Shown here piece by piece: positions 16,214 through 26,821 of a DNA stretch of 64,000 nt. Source of the DNA: Marinisporobacter balticus (GTDB lineage: Bacteria > Bacillota > Clostridia > Peptostreptococcales > Thermotaleaceae). The translations under genes were made by a program, and so were the position numbers. The notes beneath the pieces were generated by a model. The model had not been told where the DNA came from. It did not search any database and worked only from the letters and a program-made list of their open reading frames with translations. Where the stretch lies: NCBI RefSeq assembly GCF_004345705.1, contig NZ_SLWV01000004.1, forward strand, positions 124,001 to 188,000, in the 5' to 3' direction. Within the stretch, counting starts at the first letter, position 1; the number at the start of each line of letters is the position of its first letter.

Positions 16214-18859
16214 ATGAGAAAACATCAATTATTTTGTTTATTTATGGTAACGATTTTGATTTTTATGGGGATACCGATTCAAAGTGCTTATGCGGATATC
16301 ACGCAGATTAAATTTACTTCAAGTTTAAATGGAACGGATGATATAAAAACACTCGAAAATAATAATCTAGATGTTGGAGATAATATTTTTGTTAAATTCC
16401 CAGAAAAAGTTGATATTGAAGGTATATTGAAAGATAAAATTTATATTTATGAAGTATTAAAGAATAAACTTAATCCTAATACAACTGTTTTTTCTTATGT
16501 TTATAGTCGAGATAAATATGTTTCTGAAAATACGATAAATATAATGAAAGAAATAGATATGGACGCCAAAATAGTAGAAGGAAACGAAGATACCATTGAA
16601 ATCAATCCAAAAGAAGATTTAATTCCTTTAAATGAATATAAGTTGATGATAGAAGATGATATTTCTACTACCTTCTGGACAAAAAGCGCATCAGAAAACA
16701 TAATTCCAACTTGGAATGTAAATGAAATGGATGCTAGGGATAAAAAGGAAGATACGCAGTCAGATACAAAATCATATACTTTGACAGATGTTCCAATATA
16801 TAACATGAATAATCAACCGATTATATTATATGTAGAGGGAGAAGTGCTTTTAAATGTAGATTCACAAATGTTTTTAGAAGATCAAGTTTATCAAGGCGCA
16901 CTTAAGAACATAACTTTAGAAGATAGCTATGATTCAAAGCCAGTAGGCATTGAAAAATATGAGCTAGAATATATAGATGAAAAAACAAAGATAAAGTTAT
17001 ATCCCGCTTATAGAGATCCGAATAATCCAGGAGAATATTTAAAGGAAAAGCTAGACAGTGGGAAATTATACAAATTATATATTCCACAAGGAACATTTGA
17101 AACAAGAGGAAGAAAGGTTTTAGAAGCTTTAACACTAAATCTTTATACAGAACCTGATCCTACTATAGAAAAAACAATTGCGTATCTAGAAGATCATTAT
17201 ATGAGCATAGAAGATTTAAAGAAAGAAGAAAAAACTTTTGTTGTAAAAGGAGCAAACTTTCATCATAAGGTTGTAAAAGCAACTTTAAAAAAGGGCAATA
17301 AAGAACCCTTAGATATTCAAGATGTAACATTCAAAGATCCATCAAGGATTGATGTACATATCCGAAATGAAGTGAAAAATAAATTATCACAAGATGATTA
17401 TATAGGAGACTATGAAGTATGCATTACATTTGATGATGCACCCTTAACAGTGGCAGATCATGTTTATAAAACAATAAGCAGTGTACACGATTCTTCTTAT
17501 AATGGAACGGATAAAGAAGATAAGCTTTATCTTCATATAGGAAAGGGAAAACCAATCGTAAAAGGATGGGTTCCAACGTCAAAGAATATAGATGAAAAAT
17601 CTTTAAAACATGATACATTAGATGATGTTACGAAAGATAAATATTTCATCAAGCTTATTTTTGATGATTCTGATAACAAACTAACTTTTTCAAATATAGA
17701 TAATTTGACAAATTGTATTGTCAGACCCGTAGGTGGTGCTGGAAATGTAGTAGATACACAGTTTATCAATGATATATTAGAAATGTCTAGTGAAAAACAA
17801 AAAACTTATAAAGAAAATTATATATTTAAAAAAGAAGGACAGCAGGCAACATTGTATATTCCAGTAAAAGCTTTAAGAGCGCAGACAACCTATCAGGTGT
17901 TTATTTCACCAGACATTGTATTTTATGAAGATATCTATGAAGGAAATGCTCCCATTAATGATTGGACTTTTTCAACAAATGTAAAGCCTTTAGTGAAAGA
18001 AATTTCAGTAGGGAGTATTCCAGAGGATTATGATGAAGATGAGCCTTTATACATTTATGGAGATTTTTTCAGTAGTGATAGCGGTAAAATAAAGGTATAT
18101 TTTAACGATATTGAAGCGGAGTCTGTAACGGTGGTAAGCGAGAATGAATTGAAGGTTTTTCTTCCAGAAGGAAGCGACCGTTTAGACCCAGGTATTTATG
18201 ATATTATTGTTCAAAATGATGAAAATCATAAAAGAACTGTAAATGGGTCTATATCTGTTATCAAGTCAGGAGACAAAGAAGATATTCCAAATGAGGAATA
18301 CAAAATTAAAGAAGATGGAAGCATTGGAGAAGTCAGAAGTAATTTGAAAATGAGTGAAGATACGCTACTCATTTCCCCAAGTGATATTAATGAGAGGGAA
18401 TTAGAAATTGATTTAGATAAAATAATGGGGACAGAAGTGCTTACGCGAAAAATCCAGTATGAAGGAGATAAACGGTATAACATAGGGATGTTAAAAACAA
18501 AATCAAAATGGGCAGATATAACGCTTTATGGTTTAACCCTTGATCCTTATGCAGAGAATGATGAAATTATGGTTCGAATTGGAAGAGTTGAACCTTCCGT
18601 GACGAAAATGTTAAAGACAAAGCTTAGGGGAAAAGGAATAAAATCAGAATTTATACAGGTTACAGGAGAAAATTATAAGATGAAAAACATACAAATTAGT
18701 ATGTCTCTTAAATATAGTAATGGCAAAAACATTAAGGTTTTAAGATATGACGAAGATACAAGAAGCTTTTATGAAAACAGATTTACAGTAAATCTAGTAG
18801 ATAAAAAAATTGAAATGTTAAGTCCATACAAAGGAATATTTGTAGTCGTAGGAAACTAG
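16214..18859 (+). CDS. Large secreted Ig-like/TIG-domain surface protein
   Basis: An 881-residue exported protein with a signal peptide ending near SAYA. The first ~600 residues have SbsA-type Ig-like features (DVGDNIFVKFPEKVD, NEYKLMIEDDI, LRAQTTYQVFISPDI), common in S-layer-associated proteins. Residues ~595-690 look like an IPT/TIG domain (PLYIYGDFFSSDSGKIKVYFNDIEAESV). A C-terminal domain of ~180 residues ends in YKGIFVVVGN and resembles the C-terminus of the next protein. No SLH domain is present, so it probably binds the wall through a partner. It is the first gene of a four-gene operon. Confidence 0.7.
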   Translation: MRKHQLFCLFMVTILIFMGIPIQSAYADITQIKFTSSLNGTDDIKTLENNNLDVGDNIFVKFPEKVDIEGILKDKIYIYEVLKNKLNPNTTVFSYVYSRDKYVSENTINIMKEIDMDAKIVEGNEDTIEINPKEDLIPLNEYKLMIEDDISTTFWTKSASENIIPTWNVNEMDARDKKEDTQSDTKSYTLTDVPIYNMNNQPIILYVEGEVLLNVDSQMFLEDQVYQGALKNITLEDSYDSKPVGIEKYELEYIDEKTKIKLYPAYRDPNNPGEYLKEKLDSGKLYKLYIPQGTFETRGRKVLEALTLNLYTEPDPTIEKTIAYLEDHYMSIEDLKKEEKTFVVKGANFHHKVVKATLKKGNKEPLDIQDVTFKDPSRIDVHIRNEVKNKLSQDDYIGDYEVCITFDDAPLTVADHVYKTISSVHDSSYNGTDKEDKLYLHIGKGKPIVKGWVPTSKNIDEKSLKHDTLDDVTKDKYFIKLIFDDSDNKLTFSNIDNLTNCIVRPVGGAGNVVDTQFINDILEMSSEKQKTYKENYIFKKEGQQATLYIPVKALRAQTTYQVFISPDIVFYEDIYEGNAPINDWTFSTNVKPLVKEISVGSIPEDYDEDEPLYIYGDFFSSDSGKIKVYFNDIEAESVTVVSENELKVFLPEGSDRLDPGIYDIIVQNDENHKRTVNGSISVIKSGDKEDIPNEEYKIKEDGSIGEVRSNLKMSEDTLLISPSDINERELEIDLDKIMGTEVLTRKIQYEGDKRYNIGMLKTKSKWADITLYGLTLDPYAENDEIMVRIGRVEPSVTKMLKTKLRGKGIKSEFIQVTGENYKMKNIQISMSLKYSNGKNIKVLRYDEDTRSFYENRFTVNLVDKKIEMLSPYKGIFVVVGN

Positions 18860-18873
18860 AAAGAGGTGTAAAA

Positions 18874-21800
18874 ATGGTGAATCATTTATTAAAGAAATGT
18901 ATGGTGTTTTGCATTATATTTGCAATGGTATTTGGGATGATGCCGTGGGAGGATATAACTGTATATGCATTTGATCCTGCTAATTTTAAAGTAGATTCTG
19001 TATCCATATTAAGGGTATATGATCGAAATAGAATTGCAGAAAAGAAGATTCTAACCGTTGAAGGGATGAATTTGAAAGACGCTGAAACAGGGATGATGAC
19101 ATATACAGATGGATATGTATCGCTTACACCACATCGAACGGTTAATTCTGAAGGTGTTTTGCAGTTCGAATTGGTAGATGGGCAATTTGGAAATGAAGTG
19201 AAGATAGAAGGTATCAGTATTCCTATTGATGAAGCTTCTATGCCAATTCTTACGGGCGTGAATAGAGTTGTAAAAATGGGAAGTGAGGATTTGGTTTTGC
19301 AGGGATCAAACCTTGAAAATATTAAAAATGATGTTAAAATTACGGCAAAGTATCAACATGATGAGGGTGGAGCAGTGGATTTTGATAAAAATAAATTTAC
19401 AGAAGACACCACTGATTCAACTAAATGGAATCTAGAAAAACCAATAGGTACCCCTGGAATCCAACACATGATTTTTCAAAGAGAAGATAGTATAGTGAAG
19501 GATTTTCCTTTAAATCCTGGTACTACAGTGAAGGTTAGCGTGGCTTATACTTATAAAGATCAATTCCAATTCTTAAATGAAATTAAAGATGTTGAAGATT
19601 TACAAATGTTTCCAAATAGAGGAGAAAAGGGAGATAAAGTTTATTTTCAAGCGAAAATATTGCAAGAATATGATGTGTATTTTTTAAAAGCAATCGATGG
19701 AACAGATCCGTATACAAATGAAAACAAAGGAAAAAATAAGACTTTTCAAGTAGGGGATGGAGATAAGATAGATGTTTTGACGGTAGAGGTTCCAGATATT
19801 GATATTGGAGAATATTATGTAGTGCTTACAAATCCAGTTAAAGCAGATCAGGACCCTATGAAAGAGGTCAATCAAGTATGGGTTGTAAGAGTAAACAACA
19901 GTGATCCAACTTCTTCAGAAGACAAATTTACAGTAACTGATGGAAAAACCAAGCCGATTATTCACGATATACAGCCAAACAGTGGACCCGATACAGGGCA
20001 GGAAGTGACCATTACAGGACAATTTTTAGGAAGCTTAAAGATTCCAGAATTTCAACCAGACAATGCTAATCTATTAGAAGTCGAAAAGCCAGATACAGAT
20101 AGTGATAAAGAAACGTTAGAAATTACTTATTCTGGAGGAATCTATAATAAAACAACAACGGTTACTTCTGTAGAAAGAAAGATGAAAGTGATTATAGGTG
20201 ATAAGGCAACATTTATTGATAAACAAAAAGATAATGAATATGATGTAGAATTTGATGCTGATTTAGATGTAATCAATGTACTTACACCACAAATTACGGA
20301 TGCAGCTACAGATCCTATAAAGGACGTTGTGATAGAAATAGAGACGATCATGAGTGGATGTAAAGATAAAGATGATGGAACAGCCAAACAGAATATTATT
20401 ATTAAAGAAAGAGCAACGTTAAAAGATGCCTATACATATATACCAAGTAAACTTGCACCAACGATTGAAAAGGTAGTTCCAGAAAAAATCCAAGTAGATG
20501 CTGATCTGAAAGTAGGAGAAGATACCCTCGTAGGTATTTATGGAGAGAATTTTACAGTGCATAAGTTTGTCTATGATGATGGAAAAGAAGTAACCAGATA
20601 TCCTATTGTTCAATTTGGAAAAGATATTATTTTGGATAAAAACAGTGATGAAACAATAGATATTAAAATATTTGATAATAAAGGAAATGAACTTGATGGA
20701 ACAACAGGAAATGAGGTAGGGAGTAAAATACTTGTTAAAATTCCAAAAGATGCATCAATAAAAAACTTAGGAAAAACTTTTGTCAGAATAAGAAATCCCA
20801 TCCGTAATTCTATGAATATGGGGCTTAGTGGAGAACTGAGCAATGCGATAGCGTTTGTTTTACCAGATGCAAGCAAAGTACCTATTATTAGTAAGGTCAC
20901 ACCAGATGTTGTTACGGTGGAGGGTGGAGAAGATGTAACGATCACTGGAAATAACTTTCAGGGTGGCGTAAGGGTATTTATTGATGGCGCAGAAGTCCAA
21001 GGAATAGAAAGATCACAGGATGGAAAGAAAATCAAATTTAAAGCACCGCCAGGAAGAGAAGGAGAAACACAGCTTCAAGTAATGAACCCTGAAGGGGCGA
21101 TGGATGTACATCTTTTCACCTATGTAAAAACATATACAGATCCTAAGATTATTGATTTTAACCCAAAAGAAGGAAATACGGGTACTCTTGTAGTCATTAA
21201 GGGAGATAATTTCCTAAAGCCTGACCCTACTGCGAATGAAGACAGTATCTATAAGCTTATAGGAACAAGAGTGCTTTTAGAAGAAATGGATGTAAATGAA
21301 TACAATCTAAATCCAGATACAAAGAAGATTATTCTCAAAAATTATATAGCAAGTGATACAGCGGGAGAAATACTAGAAATTGAAGATAAAGATGGAAAAC
21401 AAAGTTTAAAACTTCAAGATTACTATCATAGTGTAGTTCTTTATGATGAAATAGAAGATGGATTTTATACAATTGAAGAGGATACACAAGGAAATATTTA
21501 TATTTCTGCTAAAGGAGAGTATGATTATACATTAAAACTAGATGAAGGAATTATAAAAGCAGAAAAAAATACAGGTGGCGTTTTGCCTGTAAATGTAGAT
21601 AGTGATGGAACAAGTGATTATATTGCGTTAGATGGAAAAACATTTAGAATTAAAACACCGTTTATAACAGATGGTGAAAGCAACATGACTATAGTAAAAG
21701 GTAAGATCATTGGCGATAAGGTAAAAGTATTGGGAAAAAATACTATATATTTTTGGGTACCGATCTTATCAGCGGATGGATACTATGATGTAACAATTGT

Positions 21801-24800
21801 CAATCCAGATACGAAAAGAGACAGTAAAGTAGACAAAGAAGGATTTTATTATTTCAGACAGCCTCAATCAAATCCAGAAATTAATGATGTTGATCCACCA
21901 CAGGGGTCTACCGAGGGTGGATATGATGTCATCATATATGGTAAAGATTTCATGGATGATAGTGTACGTAAAACAAAAATAATTATTAATGGAATAGAAG
22001 TGTCAGATCAAGATGTAACAGTGAATGTGGATGGTACTGCAATAACGGTAAAGGTACCAGCGTATACAGGAGATTTAAGAAAAGATGAGGATACAGACAG
22101 ATTGACTGTACCTATTGTTGTGGTAAATCCAGATGGAGGAAGTGCGTGCAAAGAAGATGGATTTACATATGTTGTTCCTACCAGTAATCCTCAAATAGCA
22201 AAGATTGTTCCACAAAAAGGAAATGCTGCAGGAGGAGATGTTGTAGAGATTACAGGATTTGATTTTAGATATTATGAGCCCTTTAATGATTTGAATAGAG
22301 ACCAAGCATTAGATGAGGATGAAGGAGAAACTTATGAAGATGTAAACAAAGATGGCAAGTGGAACAATGAAGCGCAAATAGGAACAGGTAACGATTGGTC
22401 AGAACCAAAGCCCCTAGAGCATAAGCTTTATGACCATTACTATGCATCTTCTGTGTTACCGAAAATTTATTTTGGAAAAAAACAAGGGAAAATCGTTGAA
22501 TTTTCAAAAGGCTATTTAAAAGTGCTTACACCTGATGGAGATGCTGGAGGAGTAGATGTTTATATCGTCAATAATGACTCGGGAATTTCCAATAAGATAT
22601 CATTTACTTATGAAGCTTCAAATCCTGCTATAAAAAGTATCGTACCTGCTGAAGGGAGAAAGCAGGGAGGAGATAGTGTAGAAATCTTTGGTCAAAATTT
22701 TACAAAAACCAATATGCAAATTTATGGACATAGTGCTACAACGTCTATGGTTCGTGTAAATTTTGGTGCAATCACGAATAAGAATATTCCAAGAGAAGAA
22801 GAAAACTCAGGGCTGATCAATAGCGGAAGAACAACTGTAAAGCTTTTGGGAAATTTAAGTATAGAATATAATGGGGATACGGATTCATTAAGACCGATCA
22901 TTGAAGTCAATAATAAGGTGTATGAAATTCCTGGAGGGATTACAAATTATAAGGACACAGAAATATATATTCCAGTGAGTATGTTAAAGGACAATGAAGG
23001 AAATGCTTATGCAGGAAATGAACTGATTCGTGTATATATTGAGGATAGAAGGTTGATTGTAGAAAGAGGATATGCGCCAGAAGTAGAATATATAGATGCT
23101 TCCCATATAATTGTAAAAACACCTTCTTATTATACCGTAGGAAAAGTGCCTGTTGTAGTGATCAACCCAGATGATGGACAAGCAAAAGGGGAATTTGAAT
23201 ATAAAAATCCTGACAGTAGTCCTAAGATTACAAATATTACAAAGGATGGAAGAAATCCTGAGGAAGAAATATTAGAAGGTAAATCCGTAAAGCTTTCGAA
23301 AATGAGCTATAAGGGTGGAAATATGGTATCCGTAATAGGTGCTGATTTTAGGGAAAATGCGAGTATTCAAATTGGAGATGTACTGACAATCAAGCCAAAT
23401 GACATTACCTATCAGTTGCCAAACAAAATGACATTTAAAATGCCATCTGTACCACAAGATCAAGTAGGCAGTACACATAGGGTAGTTGTCGTGAATGAAG
23501 ATGGTGCAAGTACAGCTTCTAATGAATTAAATCCACCTATTTATATTCAGTTTACGCAAGGAGAGACACTTCCTGCTGTAAACCAAATTGAACCAGATCA
23601 AGGGCCAGCAACTGGAGGGACAACCGTTACAATAAGAGGGAAGGATTTTAGGGAAGGACTTTCAGTACTTATTGGAGATGTTCCTGTTCAAAATTTAACA
23701 ATAGTGGACTATAAGACCCTGAAGATTAAGACACCGCCACATGAACCAGGAAAGTACGAAGTGAAAATAGAAAACCATGATGGCGAAATCTCTGACCCTA
23801 TGGGGATATACACGTACATAAGTGCCCCTACGGTCATTTCAGTGGTTGACCCAGAAGACCCAGCAGAAGCAAGTATTATGGAGACAATCTCTGTTGAAGG
23901 AGGACAGGAAATAAAAATAAAAGGGTCTGGATTTCTTGACGGAGCAAGAGTGCTATTTAGTCCTAATATAAAAGATGGCGTGGAAGACGAAGGGGAAGAA
24001 ATATACTTTGATGAGAATAAAAATGGAGAATATGATGAAAAATTATATTTGATAGAAGGAAAAGAAGGAACAGATGTAAAGGTAATTGATGATGGAACAA
24101 TTATTGTAAAAACACCAGAAGGGAAATTAGATGCAATAGGAATTATTGTGATTAACCCAGATCAAGGAGCAAGTAAAAAATATGAAGGGATAAAATATGG
24201 ACTTCCAGAGGTTTCAGTACCTACAGAAGTTTCAGCTGAACTGATCTATGACAGATACATCAAAGTAAATTGGAAAGCCGTAGAAGATGCAGCAGAATAT
24301 GAAATTCATGTAGTCATTGATGATCACGAAAAATATTTAGTTGGAAATACAGAGTTAACGTCCTTTATTTACCAAGATTTAGAAAAAGACACAAAATATA
24401 AATTCGTTGTGACCGCTATTGGAAAATACGGATCTTCAAAATACTCTATGGAAAGTAATGAAGTAAGAACAGGAAGTCATGTGGGACCAAAGGATGAAGA
24501 CGGCGAGTTAGGTGAAAAAACAAGCATTAAAAAAGTTGGAAACACTGCAAATATCATTATTGGACAGGATGATGATGACAAAGAGATGAACATAGATTTA
24601 ACAAGAGGTGCTTTAGCAGGATCAAAAGAGGTGATTATAAGTATACCATCTAGGGTAGTAGCAAGCTTAGACGCAAAAGATGTTACAGTTACTGGACAAG
24701 ATTTTGTGGTGAAATTCAATCCAAACAATTTCTACTCAGAAAAGGTAAGAGAACACAAAAGAGAAAGAAATGCTGGTGTACGTTTTGTGATGAAGCCTAT

Positions 24801-25116
24801 AGAAGGGGATACAAATATAGTAAGCACCAAACAAGGGCAAATAGTATTGTCAAAGCAATATTTGTTAAAAGCTTCTGTTTATGTAGATCAAAACAGTACA
24901 GAAATGACTTATTTGCCAGCCTATGTACAAGTAAGTTTAGATGTAGATAGACAAAAATCAGATTTGCGTAGAGTAAAATATATGGACTTAAGTTATTATG
25001 ATGAAGATGAAGGGGAATGGATTCCTATTGCAAATGGAAATGGTGATAGCTATGCCATTACGGGCATTACTGACAAATTAGGAAAAATTGCAATCATTGG
25101 AAGCAGGAGGAAGTAA
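18874..25116 (+). CDS. Giant secreted multi-TIG/FN3 surface protein
   Basis: A 2080-residue exported protein. After a signal peptide come many IPT/TIG-type Ig-like modules, recognisable from repeated phrases of the type I-x-x-I-x-P-x-x-G-x-x-x-G-G-x-x-V-x-I-x-G-x-x-F (e.g. VEGGEDVTITGNNFQGG, TEGGYDVIIYGKDF, ATGGTTVTIRGKDF). Calcium-loop-like stretches (DLNRDQALDEDE, DVNKDGKWNN) occur within one module near residue 1140. A fibronectin type III domain lies at ~1780-1860. The last ~200 residues form a C-terminal domain. No SLH or LPXTG anchor is seen. Its start is 14 bp after the previous stop. A fibre-like or adhesive surface role is inference. Confidence 0.75.
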   Translation: MVNHLLKKCMVFCIIFAMVFGMMPWEDITVYAFDPANFKVDSVSILRVYDRNRIAEKKILTVEGMNLKDAETGMMTYTDGYVSLTPHRTVNSEGVLQFELVDGQFGNEVKIEGISIPIDEASMPILTGVNRVVKMGSEDLVLQGSNLENIKNDVKITAKYQHDEGGAVDFDKNKFTEDTTDSTKWNLEKPIGTPGIQHMIFQREDSIVKDFPLNPGTTVKVSVAYTYKDQFQFLNEIKDVEDLQMFPNRGEKGDKVYFQAKILQEYDVYFLKAIDGTDPYTNENKGKNKTFQVGDGDKIDVLTVEVPDIDIGEYYVVLTNPVKADQDPMKEVNQVWVVRVNNSDPTSSEDKFTVTDGKTKPIIHDIQPNSGPDTGQEVTITGQFLGSLKIPEFQPDNANLLEVEKPDTDSDKETLEITYSGGIYNKTTTVTSVERKMKVIIGDKATFIDKQKDNEYDVEFDADLDVINVLTPQITDAATDPIKDVVIEIETIMSGCKDKDDGTAKQNIIIKERATLKDAYTYIPSKLAPTIEKVVPEKIQVDADLKVGEDTLVGIYGENFTVHKFVYDDGKEVTRYPIVQFGKDIILDKNSDETIDIKIFDNKGNELDGTTGNEVGSKILVKIPKDASIKNLGKTFVRIRNPIRNSMNMGLSGELSNAIAFVLPDASKVPIISKVTPDVVTVEGGEDVTITGNNFQGGVRVFIDGAEVQGIERSQDGKKIKFKAPPGREGETQLQVMNPEGAMDVHLFTYVKTYTDPKIIDFNPKEGNTGTLVVIKGDNFLKPDPTANEDSIYKLIGTRVLLEEMDVNEYNLNPDTKKIILKNYIASDTAGEILEIEDKDGKQSLKLQDYYHSVVLYDEIEDGFYTIEEDTQGNIYISAKGEYDYTLKLDEGIIKAEKNTGGVLPVNVDSDGTSDYIALDGKTFRIKTPFITDGESNMTIVKGKIIGDKVKVLGKNTIYFWVPILSADGYYDVTIVNPDTKRDSKVDKEGFYYFRQPQSNPEINDVDPPQGSTEGGYDVIIYGKDFMDDSVRKTKIIINGIEVSDQDVTVNVDGTAITVKVPAYTGDLRKDEDTDRLTVPIVVVNPDGGSACKEDGFTYVVPTSNPQIAKIVPQKGNAAGGDVVEITGFDFRYYEPFNDLNRDQALDEDEGETYEDVNKDGKWNNEAQIGTGNDWSEPKPLEHKLYDHYYASSVLPKIYFGKKQGKIVEFSKGYLKVLTPDGDAGGVDVYIVNNDSGISNKISFTYEASNPAIKSIVPAEGRKQGGDSVEIFGQNFTKTNMQIYGHSATTSMVRVNFGAITNKNIPREEENSGLINSGRTTVKLLGNLSIEYNGDTDSLRPIIEVNNKVYEIPGGITNYKDTEIYIPVSMLKDNEGNAYAGNELIRVYIEDRRLIVERGYAPEVEYIDASHIIVKTPSYYTVGKVPVVVINPDDGQAKGEFEYKNPDSSPKITNITKDGRNPEEEILEGKSVKLSKMSYKGGNMVSVIGADFRENASIQIGDVLTIKPNDITYQLPNKMTFKMPSVPQDQVGSTHRVVVVNEDGASTASNELNPPIYIQFTQGETLPAVNQIEPDQGPATGGTTVTIRGKDFREGLSVLIGDVPVQNLTIVDYKTLKIKTPPHEPGKYEVKIENHDGEISDPMGIYTYISAPTVISVVDPEDPAEASIMETISVEGGQEIKIKGSGFLDGARVLFSPNIKDGVEDEGEEIYFDENKNGEYDEKLYLIEGKEGTDVKVIDDGTIIVKTPEGKLDAIGIIVINPDQGASKKYEGIKYGLPEVSVPTEVSAELIYDRYIKVNWKAVEDAAEYEIHVVIDDHEKYLVGNTELTSFIYQDLEKDTKYKFVVTAIGKYGSSKYSMESNEVRTGSHVGPKDEDGELGEKTSIKKVGNTANIIIGQDDDDKEMNIDLTRGALAGSKEVIISIPSRVVASLDAKDVTVTGQDFVVKFNPNNFYSEKVREHKRERNAGVRFVMKPIEGDTNIVSTKQGQIVLSKQYLLKASVYVDQNSTEMTYLPAYVQVSLDVDRQKSDLRRVKYMDLSYYDEDEGEWIPIANGNGDSYAITGITDKLGKIAIIGSRRK

Positions 25117-25118
25117 TC

Positions 25119-26789
25119 ATGAAAAAAATTTGTATGTTTTTTTGCATATTACTATTCACTTCAATCGTATCTTATGGGGATGTAAATGGTCCCTATAGAG
25201 ATGGTTTTATTGAAGGATATGTAAAAAAGATCGTAGACAATCAAATACAGATTGAAGAATATGATGGTACTGTGCATCTTTTGAATCTAGATAAAAAAGT
25301 AATTCTAAAGATTGATGATATTTTGGTTCGTTTGAATGACTTTAAACCAGGGATGGAGGTTTATGGAGAACTTCGAGGGAGACGACTAAATCACCTAGAA
25401 AGCTACTCAACAGAAAATATGGGATATATTCCTCCTGGTGGAAAGGTTCGGTCGGGGATTGTCAAAAGAATTGATAGAGATCAAATTAGTGTAAAAACCC
25501 CATTAGGAGAAGAAACCTATTTTATATCTCCAGCCACAATGATTCTTAAAAAAGGGGAAAATGTGCGCGCTTCTACCCTTTACGCAGGAGATCGGGTAAA
25601 ACTATATTTTGACCAAGTAGATACAACATCTATTAGTAGAATGAATATAGAAGGAAACTCTATTCTTATTAAAGACCTTTATCGAGGAAAGCTTGCTAGG
25701 GCAGACCAACTAGAAGATGAGATTATCCTTGGAAATGTGGAAGCATTTCATAATGGAAAATGGCAAGAAGATAAAAATAGTATAGCGATCCCTTATACAA
25801 CAGAGCTCCCGCTTTATGTAGGAGGACAGAAAATACCTTATCAAAATTTAAAATATTATACAGGAAAAACGGTTTATATGGCAGTAAAGGATTTCTTTGG
25901 CTCAGACAAAATAGAAAAGATGGTTGTAAAAAGTCAATATGAAAGCACCTATTCAGATAAGATAGAAAAAATCAATTGGTATTCAGATACGTTTGAATTA
26001 GCGAATCATAAAAATATTCGCTTTTCTGATGGAACCATGGTTATAAAAAATGGAAGATTGGTAGACAAAGAATCTATAAATCCAAATGCAGATGCATTTA
26101 TTGTAGCTGATGGGAGAGGAAATGATCTTTATGCAGATGTGATCAATGTTTATAATGAAGATCTGAACAACTCAAATATAGGTCAAAATTATATATATGC
26201 AGGAAGACTCGGTAGAATATTTGAAGACAAGGTTTACTTAAAGGATTTTTATCTTTTGAATCAGCATGATTGGGAATCCTTTAGAACAAGAAAAGAAAGT
26301 GATGAGAAAGAACTATTCTATGACAATGATACAACTATTTATGATTTAGAAAATAAAAAATACATTTTACCAAAAGAATTCTTTGCAGGCGATTATGCGG
26401 TGGATGAAGAGACAGATGATGATGATCGGATTGAAAAGAATCACTTAAAAGACTGGCATGGATATATCTATACAGATGGAGACAGGATCACAAGTATTAT
26501 AGTTCAGAAAAAATTAGATACCTTGAGCCGGCAAAGAGTTACAAATGGTGTGGTTCAAAAGGCAGAAGATGATAAACTCGTTGGCTGGACTGTTTACTTA
26601 ACAGATGGGAAAGATTATAGCCAAAGACACGAAAAATGGATGGCAAAAAACACAACCATTCGAGTAAACTTGGAAAAAGCAATGATTGTAAAGAACGAAA
26701 AAATAATAAGTCCAGAGGAATTACAAGCAGGGGATCGACTGTATATTGTAAGAGATGATTTTACAGGAAAAGTAGTGGTAGTAAAGTAG
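25119..26789 (+). CDS. Secreted protein of small beta-barrel repeats
   Basis: A 556-residue protein starting 2 bp after the previous stop, with signal peptide KKICMFFCILLFTSIVS. It is composed of repeated ~70-90-residue beta units, each with a 'GxVxxI....I.i......y.l......... ' strand pattern followed by 'G(D/M)-V-L-x-G/Y' turns (FKPGMEVYGELRG, LYAGDRVKLYFD, LQAGDRLYIVRD). The same unit type appears in the SLH protein at 42260-44374, and resembles DUF5666-like modules. Function is unknown. Tight linkage implies assembly with the giant TIG protein. Confidence 0.55.
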   Translation: MKKICMFFCILLFTSIVSYGDVNGPYRDGFIEGYVKKIVDNQIQIEEYDGTVHLLNLDKKVILKIDDILVRLNDFKPGMEVYGELRGRRLNHLESYSTENMGYIPPGGKVRSGIVKRIDRDQISVKTPLGEETYFISPATMILKKGENVRASTLYAGDRVKLYFDQVDTTSISRMNIEGNSILIKDLYRGKLARADQLEDEIILGNVEAFHNGKWQEDKNSIAIPYTTELPLYVGGQKIPYQNLKYYTGKTVYMAVKDFFGSDKIEKMVVKSQYESTYSDKIEKINWYSDTFELANHKNIRFSDGTMVIKNGRLVDKESINPNADAFIVADGRGNDLYADVINVYNEDLNNSNIGQNYIYAGRLGRIFEDKVYLKDFYLLNQHDWESFRTRKESDEKELFYDNDTTIYDLENKKYILPKEFFAGDYAVDEETDDDDRIEKNHLKDWHGYIYTDGDRITSIIVQKKLDTLSRQRVTNGVVQKAEDDKLVGWTVYLTDGKDYSQRHEKWMAKNTTIRVNLEKAMIVKNEKIISPEELQAGDRLYIVRDDFTGKVVVVK

Positions 26790-26821
26790 GTAATTAAAAA
26801 GATTGATAAGGGGGAAAATGA

